The notes: generated by a model from the letters alone, not told the origin. 64,000 bases of DNA from Pseudomaricurvus alcaniphilus (GCF_011440395.1 NZ_JAAOIX010000001.1:124001-188000), one strand, 5' to 3'; counted from the first letter of the stretch, positions 45,010-55,669 are shown. Program-made: numbers and translations.

Positions 45010-45438
45010 GTGCTAGAGCTTAAAAAAGTCTCTGCGGTTAGCCTGGCCATGATAAGCCTGGTGTTATCCCTGAGCTGTTGGTCAGGAGGAGCGGTCATTA
45101 TCCATCCCAGCAACCCTGACAACCTGCAAAAAGCCGATATCAATCAAATTTTTCTCGGCAAAAGAAAATCATTTCCCACCGGCGGCGACGCCATTCCCGT
45201 CGATCTGCAGGAGTATTCCATTTTGCGGGAGGAGTTTATCAAGGAGGTACTGCGTAAAAACAACCAACAGCTGAAGAGCTACTGGGCACAAAAACTGTTC
45301 AGCGGCAAAGGCACGCCGCCGATTCAGGTTGAGCGGGAGGAGCAGATCAAGAAACTGGTCGCGTCAAACCCTGCTCTGATTGGTTATATCGATACACGCC
45401 TGGTGGATGAATCGGTCAAGGTGGTATACGAGTTTTGA
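45010..45438 (+). CDS. Exported PstS-like small substrate-binding-domain protein
   Basis: 142-aa exported protein. GTG start with GGGAG 7 nt before; signal peptide SAVSLAMISLVLSLSCWSGGA. The mature part (VIIHPSNPDNLQKADINQIFLGKRKSFPTGG, REEFIKEVLRKNNQQLKSYWAQKLFSGKG, VASNPALIGYIDT) matches the short phosphate-ABC-like periplasmic domain often annotated DUF or 'phosphate ABC transporter substrate-binding protein'. It is far shorter than PstS and has no transporter genes nearby. Ligand unknown. Confidence 0.8.
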   Translation: MLELKKVSAVSLAMISLVLSLSCWSGGAVIIHPSNPDNLQKADINQIFLGKRKSFPTGGDAIPVDLQEYSILREEFIKEVLRKNNQQLKSYWAQKLFSGKGTPPIQVEREEQIKKLVASNPALIGYIDTRLVDESVKVVYEF

Positions 45439-45520
45439 GGGGCGCCGCAAGCTCCCCATAGCTGGCATTTCCCCAACATTGGGTTTACTGTTCGCGAGTC
45501 AGTATTAAGGGATGTAAGTC

Positions 45521-45724
45521 ATGGAGCAAAATAACAAACCAGGCCTGCGGGATATCCTGGTCAGTACCGTCGCCGCCGCCTTTGGTGTGCAAAGCAAGGC
45601 CAACCAGGAGCGTGATTTCAAGCACGGTAATATCTGGGTGTTTATCGTTGCGGGCATTATTTTTACAGCAGCCTTTGTCGCCACGGTTTACCTGATCGTA
45701 CGGAGCGTGTTAGCCACGGCCTAG
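45521..45724 (+). CDS. DUF2970 small membrane protein
   Basis: 67-aa protein with one transmembrane helix (IWVFIVAGIIFTAAFVATVYLIV) preceded by PGLRDILVSTVAAAFGVQSKANQERDF, the DUF2970 pattern. Function unknown. Its TAG stop lies inside the CTAG target duplication of the adjacent MITE, so insertion left the protein intact. Confidence 0.85.
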   Translation: MEQNNKPGLRDILVSTVAAAFGVQSKANQERDFKHGNIWVFIVAGIIFTAAFVATVYLIVRSVLATA

Positions 45725-45885
45725 GAGCCTGTCGGACTTAGGATTGCCCTGCTGCGAAAAAGCCGAGTTTGGCCATTTTTTAACCATTTTCTCGTTAAAT
45801 AGAACCACTATTCGCCTCAAAAATGGTTAAAAACTGACTCAAATCGGACTTTCTCTCGCTACGGGCACCTAAGTCCGACAGGCTC
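45725..45885. mobile_element. Second MITE-like element at a CTAG target
   Basis: Perfect 18-bp terminal inverted repeats GAGCCTGTCGGACTTAGG (45725-45742) and inverse (45868-45885), flanked by CTAG on both sides (45721-45724, 45886-45889). Inside, TTTTTAACCATTTT and AAAAATGGTTAAAAA form a second inverted pair. It is 161 bp with no ORF, and no related transposase is in the window. Confidence 0.8.
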
Positions 45886-45924
45886 CTAGCCCCGTGATTT
45901 GCGTCCTGCCGATTGCGCCCCCGG

Positions 45925-46371
45925 TCAACTCCAGCTGGAACAATCGATGCCCTGGGTCAATAGCAGCTTGGCCAGCAGTGTTTTCAGGCTTTGCCGGTCA
46001 TCGGGATCGAGCTGATTGAGTAACCGGTTCTGGTGTAGCGCCGCCGCGTCGTCCATGTGTGCAACCATAAGCGCGCCCGGCCCGGTAATTTGAATTTTGG
46101 TGGAGCGACGGTCCTCGTTATCCGGAACACGAACCACCAGCCCCTTCTTTTCCAGGCGATCCAATGAGCGACTGATCGCCGAGCGGTTAACCCCGATTGT
46201 TTCAGCAATTGTGGCTGGCGTATCGGCCAACCCCCTGGAAACCAGATTGATTACCATCCACTGGGACCAGGAAACCTCCAGTAGCGACAATTCCTGGTTA
46301 AAACTTTCCTGTAGAGCGCTGGCGGCTCTGCTAAGCCAGAAGGTGTAACTGTTGTGTAACTGCAACGACAC
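45925..46371 (-). CDS. MarR-family regulator
   Basis: 148-aa winged-helix regulator. N-terminal dimer helix LHNSYTFWLSRAASALQESFNQEL, HTH LADTPATIAETIGVNRSAISRSLDRLEKKGLVVRV and the wing DNEDRRSTKIQIT are all typical. The C-terminal helix ends RQSLKTLLAKLLLTQGID. It has no clear target; the neighbours are the 38-aa membrane protein gene and the MITE. Confidence 0.9.
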   Translation of the reverse strand: MSLQLHNSYTFWLSRAASALQESFNQELSLLEVSWSQWMVINLVSRGLADTPATIAETIGVNRSAISRSLDRLEKKGLVVRVPDNEDRRSTKIQITGPGALMVAHMDDAAALHQNRLLNQLDPDDRQSLKTLLAKLLLTQGIDCSSWS

Positions 46372-46581
46372 GCGCGATTCCTAACCTGAGTTTCACTAGC
46401 CCCAACGGCCCCCTGCCCCATTCCTTTCTCAACGAAGCCAAAAAGCCTCTGCAGCCCAAGCATATCACTGCCAGCCGCGCAGGTCCGCTTCGCCGCGAAA
46501 TTGCAGCCAGTGGAGTATGGGGGGATTGAGCAAATCAAGAGGTGAGGCGCGCCCGGATTAACACTCGGTGGGGAGAGAGAA

Positions 46582-46600
46582 AGGGCCCAGACCGGGCCCC
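46582..46600 (-). terminator. Weak terminator after the 38-aa membrane protein gene
   Basis: GGGCCC arms around a short loop, 10 nt past the TAA of the small gene on the minus strand, followed by the pyrimidine run TTTCTCTC. Confidence 0.45.
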
Positions 46601-46610
46601 GGAATGGCAA

Positions 46611-46727
46611 TTACTGGCCGCTGACCCAGAAAACGCAAGTCGCGACGAAAATCGCGATCAGTGCCACTGCGGCAATTGCATCGGCAACGCTATCGCCAGG
46701 TTCCATCATTTCCAACTCTTCATTCAT
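46611..46727 (-). CDS. 38-aa single-pass membrane protein
   Basis: MNEELEMMEPGDSVADAIAA begins the 38-residue product; the rest (VALIAIFVATCVFWVSGQ) is one hydrophobic helix with a short polar tail. GGAG lies 10 nt before the ATG, and a GC-rich hairpin follows the TAA. An acidic N-terminus and a C-terminal helix suggest insertion in the inner membrane. Function unknown; no homologue can be verified here. Too short for standard ORF calls. Confidence 0.7.
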   Translation of the reverse strand: MNEELEMMEPGDSVADAIAAVALIAIFVATCVFWVSGQ

Positions 46728-47096
46728 TATTTTTATACTCCAAAATCCAGGTCTTTAGTTACAGCAGACGTTACTGCAGATCAGCTACTGGTCGCCAAGG
46801 CTAAGCCATTAACTTCCTAAGCAAGCTATACTCATATAGTAATTTGATCTAATCGCAAAAAACCATCAATTATTTAAACTTATTCGTTAATCGTCTTAAA
46901 TCTTGCTGCTATTTAGCTATCTCCGCATAAGAAGTAACAAGACTGTTACTTTTTTCTACGTTGTCGCAACTCGCGAACGGGGCTTAATTAGTGTATCCTT
47001 CGCGCCCTTAAAACTTCCGACAAGCAATTGATCTCTATGAGATAATTGGCCTGCAGCCGGGCCATTTAACCACACAATTTTCAGGTGTACTGATCA
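46728..47096. other. Intergenic region upstream of cysI
   Basis: This 369-bp, AT-rich gap holds the ribosome site and promoter side of the 38-aa gene, and a terminator-like hairpin at 46932-46956. No further ORF seen. The cysI promoter should lie between 46957 and 47096 but has no convincing consensus. Confidence 0.45.
46932..46956 (+). terminator. Terminator-like hairpin upstream of cysI
   Basis: AAGTAACA, loop AGAC, TGTTACTT, then a T run. A valid intrinsic terminator shape on the plus strand, with no plus-strand gene directly before it; possibly a leader attenuator, or the end of an unseen small RNA. Confidence 0.45.
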
Positions 47097-48761
47097 ATGT
47101 ACCAATACGACGACTACGATCGCAAAATCATCAGTGATCGGGTAACGCAGTTCAGGAATCAAACTGAGCGCTACCTGGCCGGTGAACTTACTGAAGAGCA
47201 GTTCTTGCCTCTGCGCTTGCAAAACGGGCTCTATATCCAGCGCCTGGCGCCCATGCTGCGGGTGAACGTGCCCTACGGCATGCTCAGCGCCAGGCAGTTG
47301 CGCAAACTGGCCCATATCGCCCGTCACTACGACAAAGGCTATTGCCATGTCAGTACCCGCCAGAATATCCAGTTTAACTGGCCGGAACTGGAAGAAGTGC
47401 CAGATATCCTGGCCGAACTGGCCGAGGTGGAAATGCACGCTACCCAGTCATCGGGTAACTGTATCCGCAACGTGACGTCGGACCAGTTTGCCGGCGTCAG
47501 CAGCGATGAGATTGTCGATCCCCGCCCCTATTGCGAGATTATTCGCCAGTGGTCTTCGTTTCATCCGGAATTCGCCTTTTTGCCGCGTAAATTCAAGATC
47601 GCAGTCACCGGCGCAGCCAGTGACCGGGCCGCCGTGCAAGTACACGACATCGGCCTGGAAGTAGTTAAAAACCAGGCCGGTGACATCGGTTTTCGCGTGC
47701 TCGTGGGCGGCGGACTTGGCCGCACCCCGGTTATCGGCTCGCTGATCAATGAGTTCCTGCCCGAGCAGCACCTGCTTTCCTACCTGGAAGCGATACTGCG
47801 GGTCTACAACCAGTTCGGCCGCCGCGACAACAAATACAAGGCGCGCATCAAGATACTGGTCAAAGCCATGGGCGCCGAAGCCTTCGCCGCCAAGGTCAAT
47901 GCCGAATTCGAACACCTGCGCGATGGCGCTATCACCCTCACCGCCGAAGAAGTCGCCCGCGTGGCCCGCTTTTTCCCGCAGCCGAGCTACGTCAGCGTCG
48001 ATGAGTCGGCGGTGGAGTCCTCGGTGCAGCAACTGGCCGAGCAAAACCCGGCCTTTGGCAAGTGGCTGAAGCGCAACGTTCGGGCCCACAAGCAAGCCGG
48101 CTATGCCGCAGTGACCCTGTCCCTGAAACCGACCGGCGTCGCTCCGGGGGACGTCACCGACGCGCAACTTGATGCCATTGCCGACCTCGCCGAAAGCTTC
48201 AGCTTTGGCGAAGTGCGGACTACTCACGAGCAAAATATCGTGCTGGCAGACGTGCGCAAGGATCAGCTGTTTGACCTCTGGCAAGCCGCCAAAAAGCAGG
48301 GCTTTGCCACACCTAATATTGGCACCCTGACCGACCTGATCTGCTGCCCCGGGGGCGACTTCTGCTCCCTGGCCAACGCCAAGTCCATCCCCATCGCCGA
48401 GGCCATCCAGCGCCAGTTTGACAACCTGGATTACCTCTACGACCTGGGCGACCTGGACTTGAATATCTCCGGCTGCATGAACGCTTGCGGACACCATCAC
48501 GTCGGCCATATTGGCATTCTCGGCGTCGACAAGAAGGGCCAGGAGTTCTACCAGGTACAACTGGGTGGTAATGCCGGCAGTGATGCCGCCCTCGGCAGCG
48601 TGCTTGGCCCTGCCTTCACCGCCGATGTTATGCCCCAAATTATCCAGACCCTGATCGACGTTTACGTTGCCAAGCGGGTGGAAGGCGAGCGTTTTATCGA
48701 CACCTATCGCCGCATTGGAATCGCACCCTTCAAGGAGCAAGTCTATGCCCAAGCTGATTAA
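47097..48761 (+). CDS. cysI: Siroheme nitrite/sulfite reductase (CysI-type)
   Basis: 554-aa assimilatory sulfite (or nitrite) reductase with coupled 4Fe-4S and siroheme. N-terminal ferredoxin-like half (YGMLSARQLRKLAHIARHY, CHVSTRQNIQFNWPE) and the C-terminal half with cluster Cys in DLICCPGGDFCSLANAKSIP and ISGCMNACGHHHVGHIG. The length and partner gene match the one-subunit cysI-DUF934 arrangement of Pseudomonas-like bacteria. It overlaps the next gene by 17 bp. CysG, which makes siroheme, is 4 kb away. Confidence 0.92.
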   Translation: MYQYDDYDRKIISDRVTQFRNQTERYLAGELTEEQFLPLRLQNGLYIQRLAPMLRVNVPYGMLSARQLRKLAHIARHYDKGYCHVSTRQNIQFNWPELEEVPDILAELAEVEMHATQSSGNCIRNVTSDQFAGVSSDEIVDPRPYCEIIRQWSSFHPEFAFLPRKFKIAVTGAASDRAAVQVHDIGLEVVKNQAGDIGFRVLVGGGLGRTPVIGSLINEFLPEQHLLSYLEAILRVYNQFGRRDNKYKARIKILVKAMGAEAFAAKVNAEFEHLRDGAITLTAEEVARVARFFPQPSYVSVDESAVESSVQQLAEQNPAFGKWLKRNVRAHKQAGYAAVTLSLKPTGVAPGDVTDAQLDAIADLAESFSFGEVRTTHEQNIVLADVRKDQLFDLWQAAKKQGFATPNIGTLTDLICCPGGDFCSLANAKSIPIAEAIQRQFDNLDYLYDLGDLDLNISGCMNACGHHHVGHIGILGVDKKGQEFYQVQLGGNAGSDAALGSVLGPAFTADVMPQIIQTLIDVYVAKRVEGERFIDTYRRIGIAPFKEQVYAQAD

Positions 48762-49245
48762 GGATTTTGAAATCGTAGAAGATAACTGGCAAGTGCTCGG
48801 GCTTGACGGTTGCGAGGCATCCATCGATGTTCCGGCGGGCAATGTTATCGTGCCCCTCGCGGTATGGCAGGCCCAGAAAGACCAGCTGCAAGCCCGCGCG
48901 CAGACACTTGGTGTGTGGTTAAACAGCGACCAGATGGCCGAAGAACTGGGTGACGATGCCACGCAATTGGCGCTGGTTGCGGTCTACTTTCCCGGCTTTA
49001 TGGACGGGCGAGGTTTTTCCACCGCCCGCCTGCTGCGCGAGCGCTATGGCTTTAGCGGCGAACTGCGGGCCTTTGGCGACATATTCCGCGACCAGTTATT
49101 TTTCCTCAAGCGCTGCGGTTTCAACAGCTTCAGCATGCCGGAGGGAACCGATCTGGAAAAAAACCTGGCGTCGCTGCAGGACTTTTCTGAAACCTACCAG
49201 GCCGCCTGCGACCAACCCCTACCCCTGTTCCGTCGCCGCTCCTAA
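48745..49245 (+). CDS. DUF934 protein of the sulfite reductase operon
   Basis: 166-aa cytoplasmic protein. Start ATG 48745, with AAGGAG 8 nt before; the longer frame reads inside cysI. Segments LGVWLNSDQMAEELGDDA, YFPGFMDGRGFSTARLLRERYGFSGELRAFGDIFRDQLFFLKRCGFNSF are the DUF934 signature. Coupled to cysI by overlap; role in sulfite reduction is accepted from linkage, mechanism unknown. Confidence 0.93.
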   Translation: MPKLIKDFEIVEDNWQVLGLDGCEASIDVPAGNVIVPLAVWQAQKDQLQARAQTLGVWLNSDQMAEELGDDATQLALVAVYFPGFMDGRGFSTARLLRERYGFSGELRAFGDIFRDQLFFLKRCGFNSFSMPEGTDLEKNLASLQDFSETYQAACDQPLPLFRRRS

Positions 49246-49257
49246 CCCTACCCGGGC

Positions 49258-49295
49258 TTTACCCCGCCTCGCAATTTGGCGAGGATTGGGGTAAA
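49258..49295 (+). terminator. Hairpin after the cysI operon
   Basis: Outer arms TTTACCCC / GGGGTAAA and inner CCTCGC / GCGAGG with a 6-nt loop. No run of T follows directly, so a weak or Rho-assisted terminator. Confidence 0.45.
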
Positions 49296-49330
49296 AGAGA
49301 CTCTTTACCCCGCGCCGACGGCTAATAATA

Positions 49331-50497
49331 ATGCATGAGTCCCTGTTTCAGTCTTTCTTCCTGATTTTCACCGGTGCCGCGGTAATAGCGTCGCTGGCGC
49401 TCTATACGCGGCAGCCGCTGCTGGTCGCCTATATTGCACTCGGCGCATTGCTGGGGCCTTACGGATTGAACTTCGTCACCGACCTGGAACTGGTCACTGA
49501 TATGTCCCACATCGGGATTATTTTCCTGCTCTTCCTGCTGGGCCTGGACATGCAGCCCAAAGCCCTGTTTGCGGTGCTGAAGAAAGCCACCAGTGTCGGC
49601 ATCATAAGCTCCGCCATCTTTGCCGTTGGTGGCTACCTGATTGGCTACGCAGTGGGTTTCACCCACATGGAAAACCTGGTCATCGGCATGGCGATGATGT
49701 TTTCCAGTACCATTATCGGCATCAAGCTGCTGCCCACGACTGTACTGCACCACAGACACACCGGCGAACTGATGGTGGGGCTGCTGCTGTTGCAGGACTT
49801 TCTGGCCATTCTCTGCCTGATCGTGCTGCTCAGCGGCGACGTTGGCCAGGTCAATTTCGCCAAGCTCGGTTTTGCCTTCCTGGCCCTGCCGTTGCTGGGT
49901 CTGTTCGCCTACCTGTTCGTACGTTTCGTACTGCTTAAACTGATCGAGAAATTTGACCGCTTTAATGAGTATATTTTCTTGCTGGCGATTGGCTGGTGCC
50001 TCGGCTGCGCCGAGTTGGCGGTGGCCATCGGCTTGTCCGCCGAAACCGGCGCGTTTATCGCCGGCATTTCCATTGCCACCAGCCCCATCGCCCAATACAT
50101 CGCCATCAACCTGAAACCCCTGCGCGACTTCTTCCTGATCCTGTTTTTCTTTTCCCTCGGTGCCCGCTTCAACTTGTCACTGCTACAGGAGGTGTGGCTG
50201 GCCAGCTGCGTCCTTGCAGCTGCCGTGTTGCTGGTCAAACCGGTGGTGTTCCGCTATTTGCTGGGGCGCCAGAGTGAAATGACCAGCCTGGGCTGGGACA
50301 TTGGTTTTCGTCTCGGCCAGATCAGCGAATTTTCGCTGCTGATTGCCTTTGTTGCCACCAGCAACCAGCTGATCGGGGAAACCGCGTCGGTGATGATACA
50401 GGCCACTGCCATTATTACCTTCCTGGTCTCGAGCTATATCGTCATCTTCAATTACCCCAACCCGATCGCGGTCAGCGACCGTTTGCGTCGCGATTAG
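49331..50497 (+). CDS. CPA2-family cation/proton antiporter
   Basis: 388-aa inner-membrane antiporter (Na+ or K+/H+), about twelve helices. Motifs: [35 protein letters not shown] (family core with conserved Asp), [18 protein letters not shown]. It lacks the C-terminal TrkA-N/RCK domain of KefB/KefC. Its stop overlaps the convergent gor end by 3 bp. Ion specificity not readable. Confidence 0.9.
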   Translation: MHESLFQSFFLIFTGAAVIASLALYTRQPLLVAYIALGALLGPYGLNFVTDLELVTDMSHIGIIFLLFLLGLDMQPKALFAVLKKATSVGIISSAIFAVGGYLIGYAVGFTHMENLVIGMAMMFSSTIIGIKLLPTTVLHHRHTGELMVGLLLLQDFLAILCLIVLLSGDVGQVNFAKLGFAFLALPLLGLFAYLFVRFVLLKLIEKFDRFNEYIFLLAIGWCLGCAELAVAIGLSAETGAFIAGISIATSPIAQYIAINLKPLRDFFLILFFFSLGARFNLSLLQEVWLASCVLAAAVLLVKPVVFRYLLGRQSEMTSLGWDIGFRLGQISEFSLLIAFVATSNQLIGETASVMIQATAIITFLVSSYIVIFNYPNPIAVSDRLRRD

Positions 50498-51879
50498 GCC
50501 GCCGGCACACGACGGGTGGGTTCGCGCATGGTGACAAACTCTTCCGCCGCGGTGGGGTGAATACCGATGGTGCCGTCGAAGTCCGCTTTGGTGGCTCCCG
50601 CCTTCATGGCTACGGCAATTCCCTGCAGAATCTCGCCGGCGTCGGGCCCAACCATGTGACAACCAATTACCTTGTCACTGGCGTCGTCCACCAGCAACTT
50701 CATAAAGGTGCGCTCACCCAGGCCTGTCAAGCTGTGCTTCATTGGCTTGAAGTCCGAACAGTACACCCGCAACCGATAACCCTTTTCCAGCGCCTGCGCC
50801 TCGGTGAGCCCGACGGTGCCAATATTGGGCTGGCAGAATACCGCCGTGGGTATGTTGGCATAATCCACCCGCACCGGCGTTTGCAAACCCGCGGACTTGC
50901 CGTACAGGTTTTTGGCCAGTGCCATGCCCTCTGCCAGTGCCACCGGAGTCAACTCCATGCCGCCGATAACATCCCCCAGCGCGTAAATACTGGGCTCGGT
51001 GGTTTGGTAATCCTCATTGACAGCGATGGTGCCCTTGTCAGTCAAGGTCACTGCGGTGTTCTCCAACCCCAGCCCGGCGATCTTTGGTGCCCGGCCGGTG
51101 GCCGCCATAACGCAGTCCACTACCCGCTGCTCACCACTGGTCAGGGTCACGGTGAAGCGGCCGTCAGGATTTTTGGCAACGGCCTCAATATTGGTATTCA
51201 GGGTAATACGAACGCCCTTTTGGGCGACCTCACGGGCGGTCACTTCACGGACTTCATCGTCAAACCCACGCAGTATTTGCGGCCCCCGGTACACCAATTC
51301 AGTGCTCGCCCCGAGGCCGTTAAAGATGCCGGCAAATTCCACCGCGATATAGCCGCCTCCCAGTACCAGTACAGACTCGGGAAAACGCTCGAGGTAGAAG
51401 GCTTCGTTGGAGCTGATAATGTGCTCTTTACCGGGAATTTCCGGAATCACCGGCCAGCCGCCAGTGGCGACCAGGATTCGTTCCGCACTGTAGGTCTTGC
51501 CGGCTACTGTGACGCTATTAGGCCCGTCAATATGGGCTCGACCCTCAATCAACTCGACCCCGGCTGAGCTGAGAATATTGCGATAGACACCGTTGAGCCG
51601 CTGCACTTCGCGGGTCTTGTTGTCACGCAAAGTCGGCCAATCAAAACTTGCGGCCCCCAGGTTCCAGCCATAGCCAGCCGCCCCTTCCAGTTCTTCGGAC
51701 ACGTGGGAACCATAGACAAATAACTTTTTCGGCACACAGCCAACATTGACGCAAGTGCCGCCGAGGTAAATGTCTTCGGCCACTGCCACTCTGGCACCGT
51801 ATTGGGAAGCCATGCGGCTGGCGCGCACGCCGCCGGAGCCTGCGCCGATTACAAACAGGTCATAGTCATATTGGGTCAC
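50494..51879 (-). CDS. gor: Glutathione-disulfide reductase
   Basis: 461-aa flavoprotein disulfide reductase using NADPH to reduce GSSG. FAD site [15 protein letters not shown], redox Cys pair in [19 protein letters not shown] site [19 protein letters not shown], and C-terminal catalytic His-Glu in [14 protein letters not shown]. The GxGxxA-like NADPH site with RGFDDEVR is typical of Gor. Monocistronic, convergent with the antiporter. Confidence 0.95.
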   Translation of the reverse strand: MTQYDYDLFVIGAGSGGVRASRMASQYGARVAVAEDIYLGGTCVNVGCVPKKLFVYGSHVSEELEGAAGYGWNLGAASFDWPTLRDNKTREVQRLNGVYRNILSSAGVELIEGRAHIDGPNSVTVAGKTYSAERILVATGGWPVIPEIPGKEHIISSNEAFYLERFPESVLVLGGGYIAVEFAGIFNGLGASTELVYRGPQILRGFDDEVREVTAREVAQKGVRITLNTNIEAVAKNPDGRFTVTLTSGEQRVVDCVMAATGRAPKIAGLGLENTAVTLTDKGTIAVNEDYQTTEPSIYALGDVIGGMELTPVALAEGMALAKNLYGKSAGLQTPVRVDYANIPTAVFCQPNIGTVGLTEAQALEKGYRLRVYCSDFKPMKHSLTGLGERTFMKLLVDDASDKVIGCHMVGPDAGEILQGIAVAMKAGATKADFDGTIGIHPTAAEEFVTMREPTRRVPAA

Positions 51880-52006
51880 ATTAATTACCTTACTGATAGA
51901 GGGATAAAAACATCAAAAACGAGTCAATGGCGCTATTTTAGCGCAATACCGACTAACGATATAGATAGCAGGGAACAATTATGAATATAGATAGAATAGC
52001 TTTTGG

Positions 52007-52240
52007 CTATGCCTTGACATCGACCCCGGCGCGACGCCGATCCCTGCCGCAACGCAAGTCCAACAGCACCCGCCGTTGAGCCTTACGGCGGTCCGGTTTG
52101 CGACCCCGGCGCTCGCCGGCGGGCGCTGTCTGCCCCGCGGGCAGGTTGCGCGGCATGGCCGCGTCATGGGTCCGGGTCACTTTGCGGGTCTTGGTCACCA
52201 ACCCGGGGGTGTTGGGCTTGTAGGTATCGATATTAACCAT
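52007..52240 (-). CDS. Small basic hypothetical protein
   Basis: 77-aa, Arg/Lys-rich protein (MVNIDTYKPNTPGLVTKTRK..., ending RRVLLDLRCGRDRRRAGVDVKA). GGAGG 6 nt before the ATG is a strong ribosome site. No signal, helix or known domain. The C-terminal block resembles the D-R-R-S-G-R-D-R-R-R type tails found in many small bacterial proteins, possibly nucleic-acid binding. Stands between gor and cysG, all on the minus strand. Confidence 0.65.
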   Translation of the reverse strand: MVNIDTYKPNTPGLVTKTRKVTRTHDAAMPRNLPAGQTAPAGERRGRKPDRRKAQRRVLLDLRCGRDRRRAGVDVKA

Positions 52241-52501
52241 GGTCGCCTCCGCATGCGGATATCACAAGTCAGCGGTCCTGAAGCACAGTGTCTCTGCAAG
52301 TACGGTGTCTTTGCAACCCCGGCTCACAGCGACTGCGTAATTACCGGTTCTTGAATAACCCACTAATTTACAGCCAGCTCCGCTATAAAGGTTATCGGCA
52401 GCCTTGCGACCGGCTTTACTGGCGCCTTGTTTTACTGACGATCGCCCTTACTTGCAATCCGCTTGTCAAAGCCTGCCGCCAATTGCACCACTAATGGACA
52501 T

Positions 52502-53881
52502 TCAGTACCACGCCAACTGCTTTTGCAGCTGTACAACTTCGCCAATAATCAGCAGTGTGGGGGCGCTCATGGCCTCGGTTTGGGCCAGTTGTGGCAGGCT
52601 TTCCAGGTCGGCAACCAGCACCCGCTGCTGGGGGGTGGTGCCTTTTTCGATCAGTGCCGCCGGTGTCTCCGGCGCGCGCCGGTTGGCGATTAGCGCCGCA
52701 CAGATTTCGCCGAGCCCGGACAAGCCCATATAGAACACCAGCGTCTGGTTAGGGCGAGCCAGCTCGGGCCAATCCAGGTTGACTTTATCGCTCTGCAAGT
52801 GGCCGGTAATAAAGCGCACAGATTGGGCGTAATCCCGATGGGTCAGGGGGATACCGGCATAACAGGCGCAGCCATTGGCGGCAGTAATACCCGGCACGAC
52901 CTGGAAGCTGATGCCGGCGCTGGCCAGCAGTTCAATCTCCTCGCCACCACGGCCAAAGATAAATGGGTCACCGCCTTTCAGGCGCAAAACGTTGCGCCCC
53001 TGGCGAGCGTAATCCACCAGCAACTGGTTGATTTCGGTTTGCGGCACAGAGTGCTCGGACTGGCGCTTGCCCACATACAGGCGCTCACAATCGGCCGGCA
53101 GTAATTCCATAATTGCCTCCGATACCAGCCGGTCATAAAGCACAATGTCAGCTTGCTGGATCAGGCGCAACGCTTTCAGGGTAAGCAACTCCGGGTCTCC
53201 CGGCCCCGCTCCCACCAGGAAAACCTCGCCGCTGAGGCGGCCGGCAGCCGCCTCCTCTAGATGCTGTTCCATGATTGCGTCGGCGCTGGCCTCGTGCCCG
53301 GCCATTACCTGGGCGGACGCCACTCCCGACAAGAGCTTGTCCCACAGGCGCCGGCGCGACAACAGATCGCCGAGGCGCTGCTTCACCGGTTCGCGCCAGC
53401 CCTCTGCCCAGCGAGCCAAGGCTCCCATTTGCGGCGGCACAAAGGCCTCCAACTGGCGTTTCAGGTAACGGGTTACCGTGGGTGATTGGGCGCTGCTGTG
53501 AACGGCAATGGTGAGCGGCGAGCGCTCGATAATGGCCGGCAACAAGGTATCTCCCTCGTCGGCCTCGCTGGCCACGTTGCAGTGCACTCCAAGGTAATTG
53601 CAGCGCTCCGCAATGTCCCGGTTGACACTGGCATCGTCGGTTGCGGCCACCACCAGGAAATAACTGTCGAGCGGCTCCTGCTCTTGAAATGGTTCCGCAA
53701 ACCAGCTCAGCCGGTGACTGTCCACCAGCGCTTGCAATTCGTCGCACAGCACCGGCGCCTCAACCGTCAGGCAGGCACCGGACTCCAGCAGCGACAGCAC
53801 CTTGCGCCGTGCCACCTGACCGCCACCCACAACCAGGCAGGGCTTGTGCTGCAGCTTGATAAACAGCGGAAAGTAATCCAT
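52502..53881 (-). CDS. cysG: Siroheme synthase CysG
   Basis: 459-aa trifunctional enzyme making siroheme from uroporphyrinogen III. N-terminal dehydrogenase/ferrochelatase (CLVVGGGQVARRKVLSLLESGA) then the SUMT methylase part (VFLVGAGPGDPELLTLKALRLIQQADIVLYDRLVS, LKGGDPFIFGRGGEE, VVPGITAANGCACYAGIPLTHR). Supplies the cofactor of CysI. 9 bp after serS, so probably co-transcribed. Confidence 0.97.
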   Translation of the reverse strand: MDYFPLFIKLQHKPCLVVGGGQVARRKVLSLLESGACLTVEAPVLCDELQALVDSHRLSWFAEPFQEQEPLDSYFLVVAATDDASVNRDIAERCNYLGVHCNVASEADEGDTLLPAIIERSPLTIAVHSSAQSPTVTRYLKRQLEAFVPPQMGALARWAEGWREPVKQRLGDLLSRRRLWDKLLSGVASAQVMAGHEASADAIMEQHLEEAAAGRLSGEVFLVGAGPGDPELLTLKALRLIQQADIVLYDRLVSEAIMELLPADCERLYVGKRQSEHSVPQTEINQLLVDYARQGRNVLRLKGGDPFIFGRGGEEIELLASAGISFQVVPGITAANGCACYAGIPLTHRDYAQSVRFITGHLQSDKVNLDWPELARPNQTLVFYMGLSGLGEICAALIANRRAPETPAALIEKGTTPQQRVLVADLESLPQLAQTEAMSAPTLLIIGEVVQLQKQLAWY

Positions 53882-53890
53882 ACGTTCAGT

Positions 53891-55180
<1,290 letters not shown>

Positions 55181-55555
55181 TTAAACGAGTCGTGAAGTTA
55201 AGTGAATTCCCAAAGCCACTGCAGCCAGGCAGGCCACGATACTGACGACCACATAGCCCAGGGCAACCTGGGTATGGCCGTGCTGCCAGAGCAGGAAGGC
55301 TTCGAGGGAAAAGGTGGAAAAGGTGGTAAAGGCGCCGAGCATACCGGCGGTAATGACGCTGCGCCATTCCGGCGACAGCAGGCCGCGCTCGACGATAAGC
55401 ACGAAGAAAACCCCCATCAGGAAGGAGCCGACTACGTTCACCGTTAGGGTGCCGAGTGGAATGCGGCCGGCACCGGCCGGCAACAGGTGTGCTGTTACGC
55501 CGTAACGACCCATCGCGCCGAGGGCGCCGCCAATTGCTACTGCAAGCCAGTGCAT
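55181..55555 (-). CDS. crcB: Fluoride channel CrcB/Fluc
   Basis: 124-aa four-helix dual-topology fluoride exporter. Start ATG 55555, giving MHWLAVAIGGALGAMGRYGV; the 12-residue longer version lacks a family match. Motifs: GGALGAMGRY and MLGAFTTFSTFSLEAF with the conserved Phe/Thr-Ser track. No fluoride riboswitch is visible upstream. Between rarA and serS on one strand. Confidence 0.94.
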   Translation of the reverse strand: MHWLAVAIGGALGAMGRYGVTAHLLPAGAGRIPLGTLTVNVVGSFLMGVFFVLIVERGLLSPEWRSVITAGMLGAFTTFSTFSLEAFLLWQHGHTQVALGYVVVSIVACLAAVALGIHLTSRLV

Positions 55556-55669
55556 ATTGTTCGAATATTCCTTGCTGATCGCGCCGGTCAAAGCGTGGTT
55601 TACAAAACCGTGTCGCTAACGCTGTGTCGATCGCACTTTATCTGTACCGGCGCAACGATTGACCGGGTG

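Noticed and set aside
55556-55669. Possible fluoride riboswitch upstream of crcB
   Set aside because: The conserved GGCGAUGG...pseudoknot pattern is absent; only ordinary intergenic sequence is seen.
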